NCBI GenBank assembly: GCA_030248215.1
Contig: JASANG010004126.1
Location: 1-64,000 of the forward strand
Origin: Enoplolaimus lenunculus
Taxonomy: Eukaryota; Nematoda; Enoplea; Enoplida; Thoracostomopsidae
DNA length: 64,000 nt
Reading direction: 5' to 3'
The notes under the pieces were generated by a model. That model was not told where the DNA came from, did not search any database, and was given only the letters and a program-made list of their open reading frames with translations. The translations under genes and the position numbers were made by a program. The stretch's first letter is position 1. Each line of letters begins with the position of its first letter. Below are positions 1-11,900 of this stretch, piece by piece.

Positions 1-2810
1 TCAGTAGCAATCATCTAAACCGAATTCCCACACAACTGCAACAGTTGCATAAGTAGTCGCATGTTAAATAGCAATTTTTAGAATTGTGTGTTTTACGCTG
101 ATGACAATCAGCTTGTGGGTCAGAGTACTTGCCTTAATAGCGCAACAATTTACAACCAGTGCTTAAGAAACGAAAATTGAGGTTCGGAAACAAAAAAAAC
201 GGAAAATCCAGTTTCAGATATCCGAAATAAAAAATGTAATTTCGAATATCCGCCAAAATATCCTGGATATCCGGATATTAAAAATGGATGCCCATCACTA
301 GATGAGTCGTGTTCCTCTTGTTTTCCAGTAAAGTTCATTATCGCTTTATGCCGGAAAGTACTTAAAGAACAAACACTGAAGGATCAGAATCCTGAAAAAG
401 CACAAAATTTAATGGAGATAACTGAAATGAAAAAAATAATTTCAGATATCAGGACACCAAAATATATTCGATGTCGATCACTAATATTAAGATATTTTCA
501 CATTCGAATACCCTGATCCGATCTATATAAAATATATTATTTGTAGAATAATTTTTATTAATGTCCATGGGCTAATGACCGTACAATCTTGCTATATCGC
601 CAAGTTGCGTGGACGCAATGTTTCGGCAACTACAAACACCTCAGCCATGCTGATCATTACGGCCTTGACTTGATTTATTGGCCGCATTTCATAATTGAGC
701 TGGTTTGAAATCTTATACATAAAATATTTTGTTTTGTGTTTTGTTTACCGTTAATTTCAGATCACTATCCGCGTCCGATATATTTACAAACCGCTTACAA
801 ACAGGGCCATGTCAACGATGAACAGTTCTAAAAAGATCAATTTTAATGTACAGATTTTAGGTGAAAAACATTTTTTTCGTACAAATATTTAATGCACAAA
901 ATGCGTGCAATTTTTGCGTCTTTTCAGAAACTTTATCTCATTTTTCATACTATTAACACAGAAAAGCGCCGCTGTTTTCTGTGAAAATGAATGTTAATGT
1001 TTACACTTTTTTCTTGTAAACTTTGCAGTTGTGTATCTCTTCTGTTTGCGACCAAAACGCACAATGTATATTGTTTATCGCAAGTATATATGTCTGATTT
1101 GAGATGTGTGTTTTTATATCAAGGCCGTTTGTCGACATTTGAAACATGGCCCTGTTTGGATTTGGACGACGTTTAAGGTCAGACGGCCAACCTTTCGTAG
1201 ACCTTTTGTATAGCCGTTTTCCGGTCTGGACACCGAGAAAAACGGGTTCGATCACAAACGGAACGACGACACGTCAGACAACGGCCTTGTATCAGTTTTT
1301 TTTTTGCAATTTTCATTAATCATTGGATGTCAGCGGATATGCTTAATAAAAGCGATATTGAAGAAGGATTAACGCTTACGGATATTTTAATAGCTCAGGG
1401 ATCATAGAAAGCTTACCGTTTTTAGGCTTGCATTTATTCTAAAACTTTATTTTTCATGCAGAAATCTTCAGTTTGAAGTCAGTCTGTGCGCGTCGCTGAA
1501 TTCCGCAGGTGCAAATACTTTATAGTCCGAACTCTATACAGAACTTCAGTTTGAAAGCTATCTGAAAGTTTTATATGTTAAATAACTCTGGTCACCAGCT
1601 TTCAAAACAGTCATCTAGAAGCTAAATACAATTTGCGTACTATCTCGGTACAAAATTTCAGTTTTGCATTTGCTCCGTTTACATATTTTACCTTTATCTT
1701 TTCCTTCGAACAGCGTCGTATGCAATATGTTGTGAAAGTACAGTTCAAAACTTCCCGAGCCAAGCGAGCAAGAAGCTAGACGTAATTTTAGTACCTAATG
1801 AAAATTGCGACCCATTTACTTTGTCTGATAAGAGGCGCCGTGCCCCCCCCCAATACCCGTCTTACGTCTCTGAATTTACCAGCACTTTGGCAACAGTTTT
1901 ATGCTGTTGTTTGGCCTTGTCGTTGAATTGACTTGAGGCAGGATTCAGCCAGGATTAAAATACCGGAAACGAAACCGAAACAGAAAAGTAAACAATAATG
2001 CCGAATTTTCATATTGAAATCGGATTCGGTTAGTGAAAAATAACTGTTTCAAGAAATTAATTTTTAGCATACTTTCTGTGAAAATGTTACCACCGGAGCA
2101 TACTGTAGTGACCAGAATATTGGGGGGTAATAAGAGGGGGTCCTCATTTTGAGTCCCAATCAATAGGAGTCCCTATCCCTAACAAGAGTCTGTAATCGGA
2201 TAGAGTCCATGAAACCTAATTAGAGTGCCTAAATGACAATTAACCCTAATTGTAGCGCATAAACGACTCCCGGACATTTGCGTAAAGAAGGGTGGCAGAG
2301 GGCGGGTTGAAAATACTTAACAATTTGTAACCGAATAACAGGGGGTGAAGAGCGCAAAGTAATATCACTCACCCCTCTTATTTGGGTCACTACAGTACAC
2401 TGTTTCATCGGTTTGTCATCAAATGTGTTATATCACACGCTACGCAACGTTTTAGGCATAAATCACAGCGCTAAACTGCGATTTGCCAGAAATTCTGTCA
2501 AAATTTTATACTTTGCTAGTGTCCTTCTACTTTACTACTTAATTTGTTCCAAAATAATTTTTTTAAAAGTTTAACCATAATGTCTTACACAGTGATGGAC
2601 ATCGAATATTTTTTATATTTCGATAGTGGTACCTGGCAATTCCCGGTCGAATTTTTGTCCGGCCATATATACCAGCGTTCGAGGTAACGTTCCGGTTTAA
2701 GTTCCGGTTTTGATTCAGCAGATTCCGGTGCCGCTTTGTAAGTAGGTTCCGGTCGAAGCTTGGTCTAAATGTATTCGCGTTAATTAATTGTTTAGAATGA
2801 TCGCATTAGT
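1..2810. other. Gene-free flank upstream of the first sulfotransferase gene
   Basis: I see no coding exon here; the open frames are short and unlike any family I know. The stretch holds AT-rich DNA. A GGATATCCGGATATT-type palindromic patch lies near 265-285, followed by ATGGATGCCCATCACTAG. A C-run lies near 1842, and there is one clear inverted-repeat element (2103-2395). A related 'AGTGATGG' patch recurs near 2593. The promoter of the downstream gene must lie here, but no core element can be singled out. Confidence 0.6.
2103..2395. mobile_element. Inverted-repeat element with TA target duplication (MITE-like)
   Basis: The left end reads CTGTAGTGACC and the right end is its exact reverse complement, GGTCACTACAG. 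Both are flanked by TA (2101-2102 and 2396-2397). A second block, AATAAGAGGGG, is also inverted near both ends. The 293-bp interior has no coding capacity. A TA duplication is typical of Tc1/mariner-type elements, so a non-autonomous relative is likely. The family assignment is inference. Confidence 0.7.
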
Positions 2811-5800
2811 ATGTATTCGTCGCATATAAACTGTGCTATATTTAAGAAATGTGCTATCGCACTGATTTTGGGATATTGCATCACACAATATGCGTGCAGT
2901 TACAACACGGTGTTGCATTTATTTAAGTCACGAATATATTCGACTACAATGGATTCGGTTCGTGACTGCAACATTTCGGACATGGAATTATTTTATAGAA
3001 TCGAAAATCACAGCCGAAATACTTTGTTTAATTTTGTGCGGCTAAGTCCACAGCAACGGTGCGACTTGGAGATGTACGTTCTTGATGTGCCAGAAATCTT
3101 TAGGCCATATCCTGATCAGTACAACAGCCCTATGCTCAGCGAACCAGATAAAACACTGTTTTGCTGGCTTCCGAAACTGGCTTCTACTGTGTTTAAAGGT
3201 AAAATTCACTAGCGCTGCGTTCCGAAGCTCAATATATTTGTCCTCATTTTTTACATTAATAGCATGCTTGTATCTGTTAAGCAAGGAAATCGTTAAGATT
3301 TTCGTTAATATTAACTGTAAACTAATACCTTGAGCTTCATACGAATGTTTGTTGGACGTGCGAAATAGATATTGGAATTCTGAACATATTTCAGGCAAGA
3401 ATTACCGGATGTTCGACTGCAAAAATGCTCTTTGCCCATATCAGAATTTGCATATATTTATGTCTTGTATGTACGGACCAATGTGTCTGAAATTGGTACG
3501 GGATTTTTCTAACACATGATACAAAAGTATAAACCCATTCTCACATAAAGTTAACTCTGAGCAACTCAACGCAATGTATGTATAGTACAATAATGCAAAA
3601 TATATTGTGCAAAACTGTACTTCGCGAATAGGCAGTATAAAATTTCTACAAGACGTGAGAGACCACTATGGCCCGAGCGTTCCGCTTCTATGGTTGAGTG
3701 GTAATGATAAACGACTCCCACTCCAGTGTTCAAGCTGCGATTCCTAGCATTAAATTAGGTTTCAGATGAAATTGAAAATATTCATGTGGGCAAGAACTAA
3801 TACAAGTTCATATATTTCAGCTATTCGAATTGCGCCACTACTGCCCAAGTTTCTAATCTGTGTTAATTTTTCTCGGTTCCAATATAATTTCTGAGGATTC
3901 AAGAACGCATTTTAACATTCTAAATATGCATGCAGCTTCGTATCCAAAATGTTTTGGCAAAGGTCGCGCAATTTATAACAGTGAAACAACCTTCCAAGAG
4001 AAGCGAGCGAAAAGTCAATCGCATTCTTACTACTCACGCTTAATTTAATTTTTTCAATCAGGAGGGTCATTTGATTCATATGTATTTTGACCCAATTTTT
4101 CATCAAGTCTTTTAGTCGGTCGGCAACATCAATCGGCCTTAGAGCCTGCTAAGGTCATGATCCTCCTGATCCTCCTCTGTAAACAAATTCTTTAATTTAT
4201 GTTAATGTTTAAAATTTTGCAGCGTTGTTTTGCCGTCGAAACGCTGAACTTCATTCTGACAGAAAAGATATACAGAGAATTATTGCAAATCTGACTGTGT
4301 TTGATCTGAAAACTATCCACCATAAACGGTTTTGCTCTCGAATCACAAAATTTGCCTCAAAGAAGACATCAGTACAAAATGTGAGACCGATTTTTGTATC
4401 CGTATTTCAATAGAATTGATATACAAATTATACGGTTTTATAAACCATTGTTTGAAAAATTTGCACTGAGCTTGTAAAAATTTGCTCATAGTTGCTGTTT
4501 AAGAAGTTGAAAACTTAAAAAGTATTTCATTATATCTTGGGCGTTATATATTACAAAAAACCTGCCCCAGCACCGTTGAAGTATCGAAGAACCTAGGCTA
4601 CCTTGTTTAGCATAAAGACAGGTGTCTTTTTTGACGTAAGCTTAAACTTTGCAAAATCTTAATATAGCTTTAGTGGTCGATTTAAATTTCAAAGGTGTAA
4701 AAACAAATAGTTCGAATTTTAGACTGTAATATGCGGACCATTAATAATACAACAAGAATTTTGACAACTAGCAATTGGCCTGAATATTGACCTATGCGTC
4801 GTATACACCAAAAGGTAAACTATTTTGCAGTTCTATTTCGAATCTCCTCAATTTGCTAAATGGGTTGTTTTGCGTGATCCAATCGAAAGACTGATATCCG
4901 GTTGGGACAACAAATGTAGCTCAACAGCGCGCAAAAGTGATCGACAACGAAGATGTTACAGCTGTCAGTCAAACTTCGAATGTTTTGTTGCGGCAAATTT
5001 ACGATTCATGGCACAAATATCTCGATATCGGCCCGATCTCAACGGAAACAATTCAAAAAGTTTTCCAACAATTTACGATCATTACTATCCACAGTATTGG
5101 TTTTGTAATTTTCGGCAGTATTTGCCAGCGTACTCGAAAATGTTTTATTTCAACAGAAGTGCAGATTTCGCTATCCATATTCGAAAGGAACTTGTTCATC
5201 AGGGATTTCCTGAAACCATGGTGCATACTGGATGGGGACTCAACAGGTATCTGCTGTTTGCATAATTGTCACATATCAATGAAAGATAAACCCAAATGTA
5301 AATTGGTTTGAGCTTTCCAAAACATTTTAGTAATAGATCATACGTACTTTGGCCATTACTTTAGATTGTTACAAATTTTGGCCAGTGTTAACTATGGGAA
5401 ACTGCCTACTAAGCCTAAACCTAAACTTAAACCTCAATACAAACCTAAACCTAAGCCCAAGCATGTAAAAAAGGAAACCAGGGGGGACTTTGCCCCCATA
5501 GAAAAATTTTACATAAGGTAGAATAGTTTTAGTCCGGCTTTTGTGTTTCAACTACTTACCAGACCAAACTTTGCCTTGGCATCACTAGCAAGTTGAGCTG
5601 GCTATGGGCCTGTGTGAAGGGGTACACAATTTGGTACCCGTTCTAATAAACCAGAATTGTTAACGACTCGCAAGTCATTTATAAATTTACAATGAATCAA
5701 CGTCAATAAATTTGATAGAGTTAATTCATTTTTGACAGTTTGAGGTCCGGTGGTGATTGTGTTGTTTAAGGACAAATATGCAGCGAGCCTGAGATGGGAA

Positions 5801-6367
5801 ACCCATCCAGGACATGGATGAGCGGAGTAGCATAGCTAGACACTGTAGCCAGTTTCGACTAATTCTAACGAGTACCTGCCAAGGATGGGTGGCAAAGACT
5901 TTAGTCTCGGGTAACCAACCGTATACATATTAAAACATCCCGACTCTGTGTTGACTTCCAGTGTTCGCATGGTACACAGTTATCAATGAAATATAGAAAT
6001 TGTATTTTTGTAGAATAGCCTAAACCGTAATATGGACATTTGAATACTACACAAATTTGTGCATGTAATTTTGATTTTATATTTCAGAGACATTGCATTT
6101 ATGAATTTCACAACGACCGTCAATCATTCCACAAGTCCACGGGAACGCATCCTTGCGAGTGACCAATTAAAACGCGATCTGCCACTTTTAGATACTGTTT
6201 TCAAGACGTATTTTATTGATTATTTGATGTTCAACTTTAAACTTCCTCATTGGGTTCGTCAACTATGCAACGACAACAGCAGTCAAATGAAAAAAACAAC
6301 GGCGGATACAAACGCAAACCGTTTCATTATCTGTGCATGGTATCCACTTCTACAGGTAAACATATAA
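2811..6367 (+). CDS. Carbohydrate sulfotransferase (Sulfotransfer_2 family), paralogue 1
   Basis: Four coding exons: 2811-3198, 4223-4380, 4831-5246 and 6088-6367. They join in frame to 413 residues with intron phases 1, 0 and 2. Residues about 9-27 form a hydrophobic signal anchor, so a type II Golgi enzyme is expected. The 5'-phosphosulfate-binding loop is CWLPKLASTVFK (118-129), and the 3'-phosphate-binding motif is RDPIERLISGWDNKC (197-211). A Cys cluster (CYSCQSNFECF) and PQYWFCNF follow, as in nematode members. The last exon carries the family's C-terminal TYFIDYLMFNF block. The expected reaction is transfer of sulfate from PAPS to a glycan; the acceptor cannot be deduced. The final stop could instead be avoided by a GT at 6356, so the last few residues are less certain. 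A tandem paralogue follows 2.5 kb downstream. Confidence 0.86.
3685..3745 (+). repeat. Possible tRNA-like (pol III box) remnant in intron 1
   Basis: TGGTTGAGTGG at 3691-3701 fits the box A consensus. GTTCAAGCT about 25 bases later is one base off box B. The two boxes lie too close for an intact tRNA. This could be the head of an old SINE in the sulfotransferase intron, or chance. Confidence 0.25.
5400..5612. repeat. Degenerate TTAGGC-like tract and the end of a repeated element, intron 3
   Basis: Positions 5405-5462 are a run of CCTAAA/CCTAAG hexamers, a degenerate nematode-telomere-like tract. It is followed by a segment ending in TTGAGCTGGCTATGGGCCTG at about 5593-5612. That end matches the GGCCCGTAGCCAGCT-type terminus of elements near 50.7, 51.6, 57.9 and 63.1 kb, in inverse orientation. 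Confidence 0.5.
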
Positions 6368-6771
6368 CTCGATAGTGGGTACATCTAAAACGACACCGGC
6401 CTAAACGGCTATCGTTCAAACATCAGTTGACCGAACGAACCATCCGGAAACGGCAATTGCTTAAATGCACCAGTTGACACAATGACCCACAGTTTATCAA
6501 TTACGACAATTAACCAAATGTGATAGTTGCCCAACTACAATTGTCCACATATCTCAATTGATCAAATACCACAGTTGTTGAAAGAAATGAGTGCAATGTC
6601 TAAATTTGCCACTTGCTCAGCGTCAAACCTGGCGGACAATTGCTCGAATTGCGAAAGTTCCTGAACAGATTCGAAGAACATTTGTTTAACAATGTTTCTT
6701 TGATAAGTTTCACTGTTTTATCACTCAGATTATTTCCTGCTACGTGATAGACAGAAAAACAATTAATACTC
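6368..6771. repeat. Intergenic stretch with cryptic CAATTG/CAGTTG periodicity
   Basis: No gene is seen. From about 6420 to 6580 the sequence keeps returning to CAGTTG, CAATTG or CAATTA, separated by AAATG-type spacers, at intervals of roughly 14-16 bases. This looks like a decayed short tandem repeat. Confidence 0.4.
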
Positions 6772-7150
6772 ATTGGTTGGGTTTCCGAAATTTTACTTAA
6801 GTACGACTTAGTAGTTAAGTACGTGCTAAGTATTTACTTAACGATTTTGCCGTTTTTAAATGCGTGCCTACTTAAGTAAATACTTAAACCGTTGACTAAA
6901 TTTGATAGGTTACATATTTTACCAGTCAGGCATACTAACCTTAGCACATTAGTCTAATTGAAATTGTAGACACACTGTGCCTTCTTAATATAAAGCAAAA
7001 CTATTACTTTCTTCTTATGACAATGGCTGGCATTCGGCGTTCGTTTGATTTTGCTCGAAATTTAAGTATTTACTTAAGGCGTCAATTTAAGTAATTACTT
7101 AAGTATAACTTAAGTAAATACTTAAGTAAGATTTCGGAAACCCAGCCAAT
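6772..7150. mobile_element. Inverted-repeat element rich in ACTTAAGTA
   Basis: The terminal inverted repeats are 32 bp with two mismatches: ATTGGTTGGGTTTCCGAAAT at the left and the complement of ATTGGCTGGGTTTCCGAAAT at the right. Both inner flanks are packed with TTAAGTA/TACTTAA words, giving strong fold-back potential. The 379-bp interior has no open frame. No clear target duplication is visible outside the repeats. It sits directly beside the next element. Confidence 0.7.
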
Positions 7151-7163
7151 ATATACGGTATTA

Positions 7164-8121
7164 TGGGTCATCCACGTAATACTGTCTACGCTACTGTAAA
7201 AAATTGTCCACACCCCTGGTTTCAAGGGCTGGACAAAACGACATTGTTCTTACAATGTTAAGACTTTACACAAGGTGTACCTAGCTAGTTCGTTTTGGCA
7301 GTAGTCCCTTCGAAGGGACTAAGGACAAATTAGACACTGTCTGGACACAGTGTCTGACATCGGGACGTCCGAAAAAGAGCTTGTTGACAGTCCACAGCCC
7401 GTAACTAGGGCTTGTTCTAAAAACGTTGCAGTGTTCTAAAAATTTTACTTTCTTAAAAATTAACTGCAACCAGTAATTTTTAAAAGAGGGGGCAGGAAGG
7501 TTTTTGCCGGTAAAAGATAACTTGTAAGAGAACGACCCGCCCCATTCAAGCAGAGCAGGTTAGAATATAATAACTCTGGTATACCAGAAAGTTAAACCCC
7601 GGTGTCCCTGTCGAAAACAAATTTTGTCGTGACCGGTGAGGGGGGGGGCGGCGGCTGGGGTGTAAGTATATAGCTCCGGAACCCTACACTGTTGTCCCCC
7701 AGGGGAGGACGGGCGAGTGGGAACCCTTTAACGTCGCACACCAAGCCCAACGGTAGTTGCACCCTTCTTTCGCCCGTGTTTGCGGCATACTCAATATTAA
7801 GCTCTACAATAGTCCCTTCAGACAGACTCTGTAAAGTCCCTTGAAACAGACTCTTTAGATGACTAAACAGAGTCTGTTCTGACAGACTCGGGACAAAACA
7901 GTTGTCCTTCATATGACGCATCGACAGTGTAGCATGGGTATGGACGGCAATGTGACAAAGTATAGGCTGTTTGGAGAGTATGCGAGTTGTCCGGAAGGTC
8001 TATACAGGATATGGGTGACATTTGGACATGTCATTTAGTAACACTACAACTACAAAGTGAGGGGCTCGTAAGTGGGGACAATTTTTTACAGTAGCGTAGA
8101 CAGTATAACGTGGATGACCCA
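7164..8121. mobile_element. PIF/Harbinger-like non-autonomous element with TTA duplication
   Basis: This is a 958-bp element with 46-bp terminal inverted repeats that differ by one base. They begin TGGGTCATCCACG and end with TTTTTTACAGTAGCG-type sequence. It is flanked by a perfect TTA on each side (7161-7163 and 8122-8124). A 3-bp TTA/TAA duplication is the hallmark of PIF/Harbinger elements. No transposase or Myb-like frame is seen inside, so it is non-autonomous. The interior holds several small palindromes (for example CCCTTCGAAGGG near 7309). Near-identical ends suggest a fairly young insertion. A truncated relative lies at 14580. Confidence 0.82.
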
Positions 8122-8918
8122 TTACTGAGGTCTATAGGCTATACCAGCGCAGGTATTTATTTAGAGAAATTTTTATATCAATATACGTTTATTTTGTACG
8201 TTTGTTATGCCAATAATCAAATTATTGTTTTATTGTTGATTGAGAATAATAAACGATTTGTATGTTTAAACAGCGCATAAAACCAAATAAAATCTATTTC
8301 CTTATGCTTGTTCAATGTAGGACTTTTTGGAAATACAATCATGTAAAAGTTTTAGGTAATAGTGAGCACAACACTGAAGAGCAATGATATGAGCTTTCGT
8401 TCTAAATCTCGGTCCTTGTAAACATCGGAAACGGGCGGTTTTTCTACGGGGTTGCAATAGAGTTTTAGGTTGAGCTGTAGACTAATTGTTATGCTTAGGC
8501 TTACGCAAGATTATAATTGGCGCAAGTAACAATTCTTAGTTTTAACGCACGAATTAAATGTGGTACTACAAGACACATTTTTTAATAGTTCTTGCGAGCA
8601 GGCAGCTGATAAAAACTATTAAACTTATAAGTTGCACTAAGCGCTAGAAAATATGTTATTTTATAGTCATTTAGCAGTTTGTTTCGACAAGATTGCATAG
8701 TTTATTATAACATTTATGTCGCTTGATTCAAAACTTCCTTGCTAAAATTGCCATATTGCGTGTGTCCAAAGACTCGCAGTCATTTTCTCCAATAAACTAG
8801 CAAACTATCGCTATTATTCACAATCGGTTCAACTAAACTTTGACCAGTGTCTTAATATTTTGTCTAAAAATAGTCAAACTGTTCAATGCTTCGCAAATGT
8901 TGGTAGTCAATTAAAACT
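8122..8918. other. Gene-free spacer upstream of the second sulfotransferase gene
   Basis: AT-rich DNA without a recognisable exon. A short TTAGG-type patch (ATGCTTAGGCTTACG) lies near 8491-8505. It belongs to a decayed repeat also seen near 58.3 kb, which shares the TTGCAATAGAG/CTGCAATAAAA context. The promoter of the downstream gene is expected here; no element can be named with confidence. Confidence 0.5.
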
Positions 8919-11900
8919 ATGTTACTGAGCAGAAAACGTTTGCTTTTACCGATAACAGCAGCGATTTTGTGTTGCGTTTGTGTTTTCATGCTTATGAAAC
9001 GCGATGAAGCAGTCAAAACCTTGCTATCCGCTTTTGAACCAGGTAACAATGACCAAGCTAAAACTGACCATTACGGCTGCAATTTCTCCAACTACGAACT
9101 ATTGAGCAGAATTGTCGATCAAAGCCGAACAAATGTGTTTGAATTCAGCAATTTAAGGGTTCGAGCTTTGGTTTGTGACATAATGACGTACGCCCTGGAC
9201 GTGCCTCAAACCATCGATCGTTATCCGACTGAATATTACAGTCCCATTTTGGATGTTGAAGATAAAATGTTGTTGTGTTGGATACCAAAAGTGGCATCAA
9301 CTGTACTCAAAGGTCAGTAGGTATACATTGGTGTAGCCATGATTTCATTTTGGGATGGGTTAACCTCGCCTTTAATATAGCTATCATTTTGGCTTTTAAA
9401 ATATAATTTAAATCCGCAGCATTGACCTTCGACAAATTTTAACTTTTAATCACCCAAATTTTAAAGTTTTTAACATATTAGCCAATCTTTTCTTAATATA
9501 GCATTAGGCTCTTGTACACTTTCCTTTAAACTCGGTTTAGTTTAAACTCAAATTTGTTTAGGTTTTTAGGTCTTAGAAAAAATGTTTACCTCGGCCTAAG
9601 CGTTAGCCTAAAGCTTTTTTATTGGTAAAGTGTACAAGACGCGCATTATATAATTTTGTTGGCCCATGTTACTTTAAAGGGCGTCCTGGTTTCTGGTGGG
9701 TCCATAAAACAGTAGGTTTAGATTCCAGACTACCGTTTTTGCATCGGCTTATAGGCTTAGGCTTAGGAACACGTTTTTGCAAAGCTTAGGCTTATAGGCT
9801 TAAGCTTAGGAATACGCTTAATCTACTGTAACACCCCTTAAAGTATCATTGGCCATTTTGTTTTAGGGCTGTTATGTCGTCGGCAAGCTGAATATTTTAG
9901 TGACATAACGCATGAAATGGAACCAATAATTTTCAATTTAACAGTGTTTGATTTACAAACTATTCATCACAATGACTTTTGCTATAATTTTGCCACCCGT
10001 TTCGCAAGTATGACCGTTTTGAATCAAATAGTGAGTTTCAGCACGTAAACTTTTACGATAGATAGAGCGACTGTGGTAAACAGTTTACATGGTTCAGCCA
10101 TTACAACAGAACAGCTCAACACAAAAATTCAAGCGTCATTGGTTCGACTCCACCGCATTCGCTGCAAAGTTTTCGTATCATGTGGGCTCTGCAGATATCA
10201 TACTGTATTTAATTAGAATTACGATCTTATTTTGAGTTATGAAAAATAGACATAAAGCAAATATACAATCCAGCCATAACAGGAAATGAAATTGTGACGA
10301 AGAAAACCGATTTGTAAAACGGAAACCCAGCCGTTCTGCTGCAATTTAGACTGGTTGATATTAGCGCCAAAACTCGCTTGCTGCATAGCCAAGCTGTAGA
10401 ATGTGGTGGTCCATGTGGGCTTATAGATCTCTCCAATGTACACACACTGCAAATAATGGTGAGTCAAATTGACTCTCTCCGAAATAGGCTTTCTGGAATT
10501 ACTTACATTAACTGAGTCAAATTCAACGCCGACAGAGGCAAATTTGACTCACTGAGTCGCACGTTTGACTCTGATGGAGCCGAATTTAACACAGTTTGTG
10601 CAGTCTCGAAAAGCATATTTCGGAGAGAGTCAATTTGGCTCAACATTTTTTGCAGTGTATATATGTATAAAACACTAGATGATATTTTGTTTTTGTCAAT
10701 AGTATAAAAGTAGACATGCAAATAAATCTTTATATGCTTCGAAGCTGTCACGGCCATTGCAGAAACAGTGTGGCGTGTTTACTGATACACTCTGAAAGCA
10801 TATTTCGGAGAGAGTCAATTTGGCTCAACATTTTTTTGCGGTGTATGTTTATAGACTAAACAATATTTTGTTTTTGTCAATAATATAAAAGTAGACATGC
10901 AAATAAATCTTTATGCTTCGAAGCTGTCCCGGCTATTGCAGCAACAGTGTGGAGCGTTTACTGATGCACTCTGGGTCCAATACTGTCTCACGGAAAAACT
11001 GAACGCCCTTAAAAGCTTGTTAACACTTTACGCCAAATAAATTTCGATAAAATTACGACTCTATCGCTGATGTTTCAGACGCATTTCAGTTCGTCTCAAA
11101 TTATTAAATGGGCCCTACTGCGCGATCCAATCGAACGACTGGTGTCTGGTTGGGATAATAAATGCAGCTCAACCGCAAAACCTGGTGAACAAGCAACAAT
11201 GTGTTACGGTTGCGGTTCAAATTTCCACTGCTTTATGTCTGAAAATCTTCAGTTTATGACATACGTATCGAAATTTGGTCAACAGTTTGCAGACAACGCT
11301 GGTTTTAAATATGCGACGACTGAAATGAATAATTTCGCACACTTTTATCCTCAATACTGGTTTTGTAATTTTCGCCAATTTTTACCAAATTTTTCGAAGC
11401 TATTTTACTACGTCAAAAATGAAGCATTTTTCAACAGACTACGCAACGAGTTGGTGTTACAAGGATTTCCAAACGATATTATATACAGCGGATGGGGACA
11501 AAACAGGTAATTTCAACGAGTTTTTTTTCTTCAAAACGTCAGTTTACTTAATATTTCATGAGCAAATATCGACTCGTGGCACGACAAAATCTCAATCACA
11601 ACACTACAGCTCACAAGAATGCGTAGGAAATCTGATTTTATTGTCTGAAGTGTTTTTATGCTAAACGTTTTTTATTTTAGTTACGGATTTAAGTATCTTT
11701 TTCGTATTCAAGCTGTAATTTTTACCGCAATGCACTAGATAAACGAACGACTGATACAGGGAAGATGGGGGATGTATCTCTCATCGGTCCTGCCGGGTTG
11801 AAATTTTTGGGATACAAGTTTTCTAGCCAGATTCGTGAAAAATATAGCTAGGTGACAACCTAAATTTACAAAAATTTTGCACCTTTGGCTCAATTGGTTA

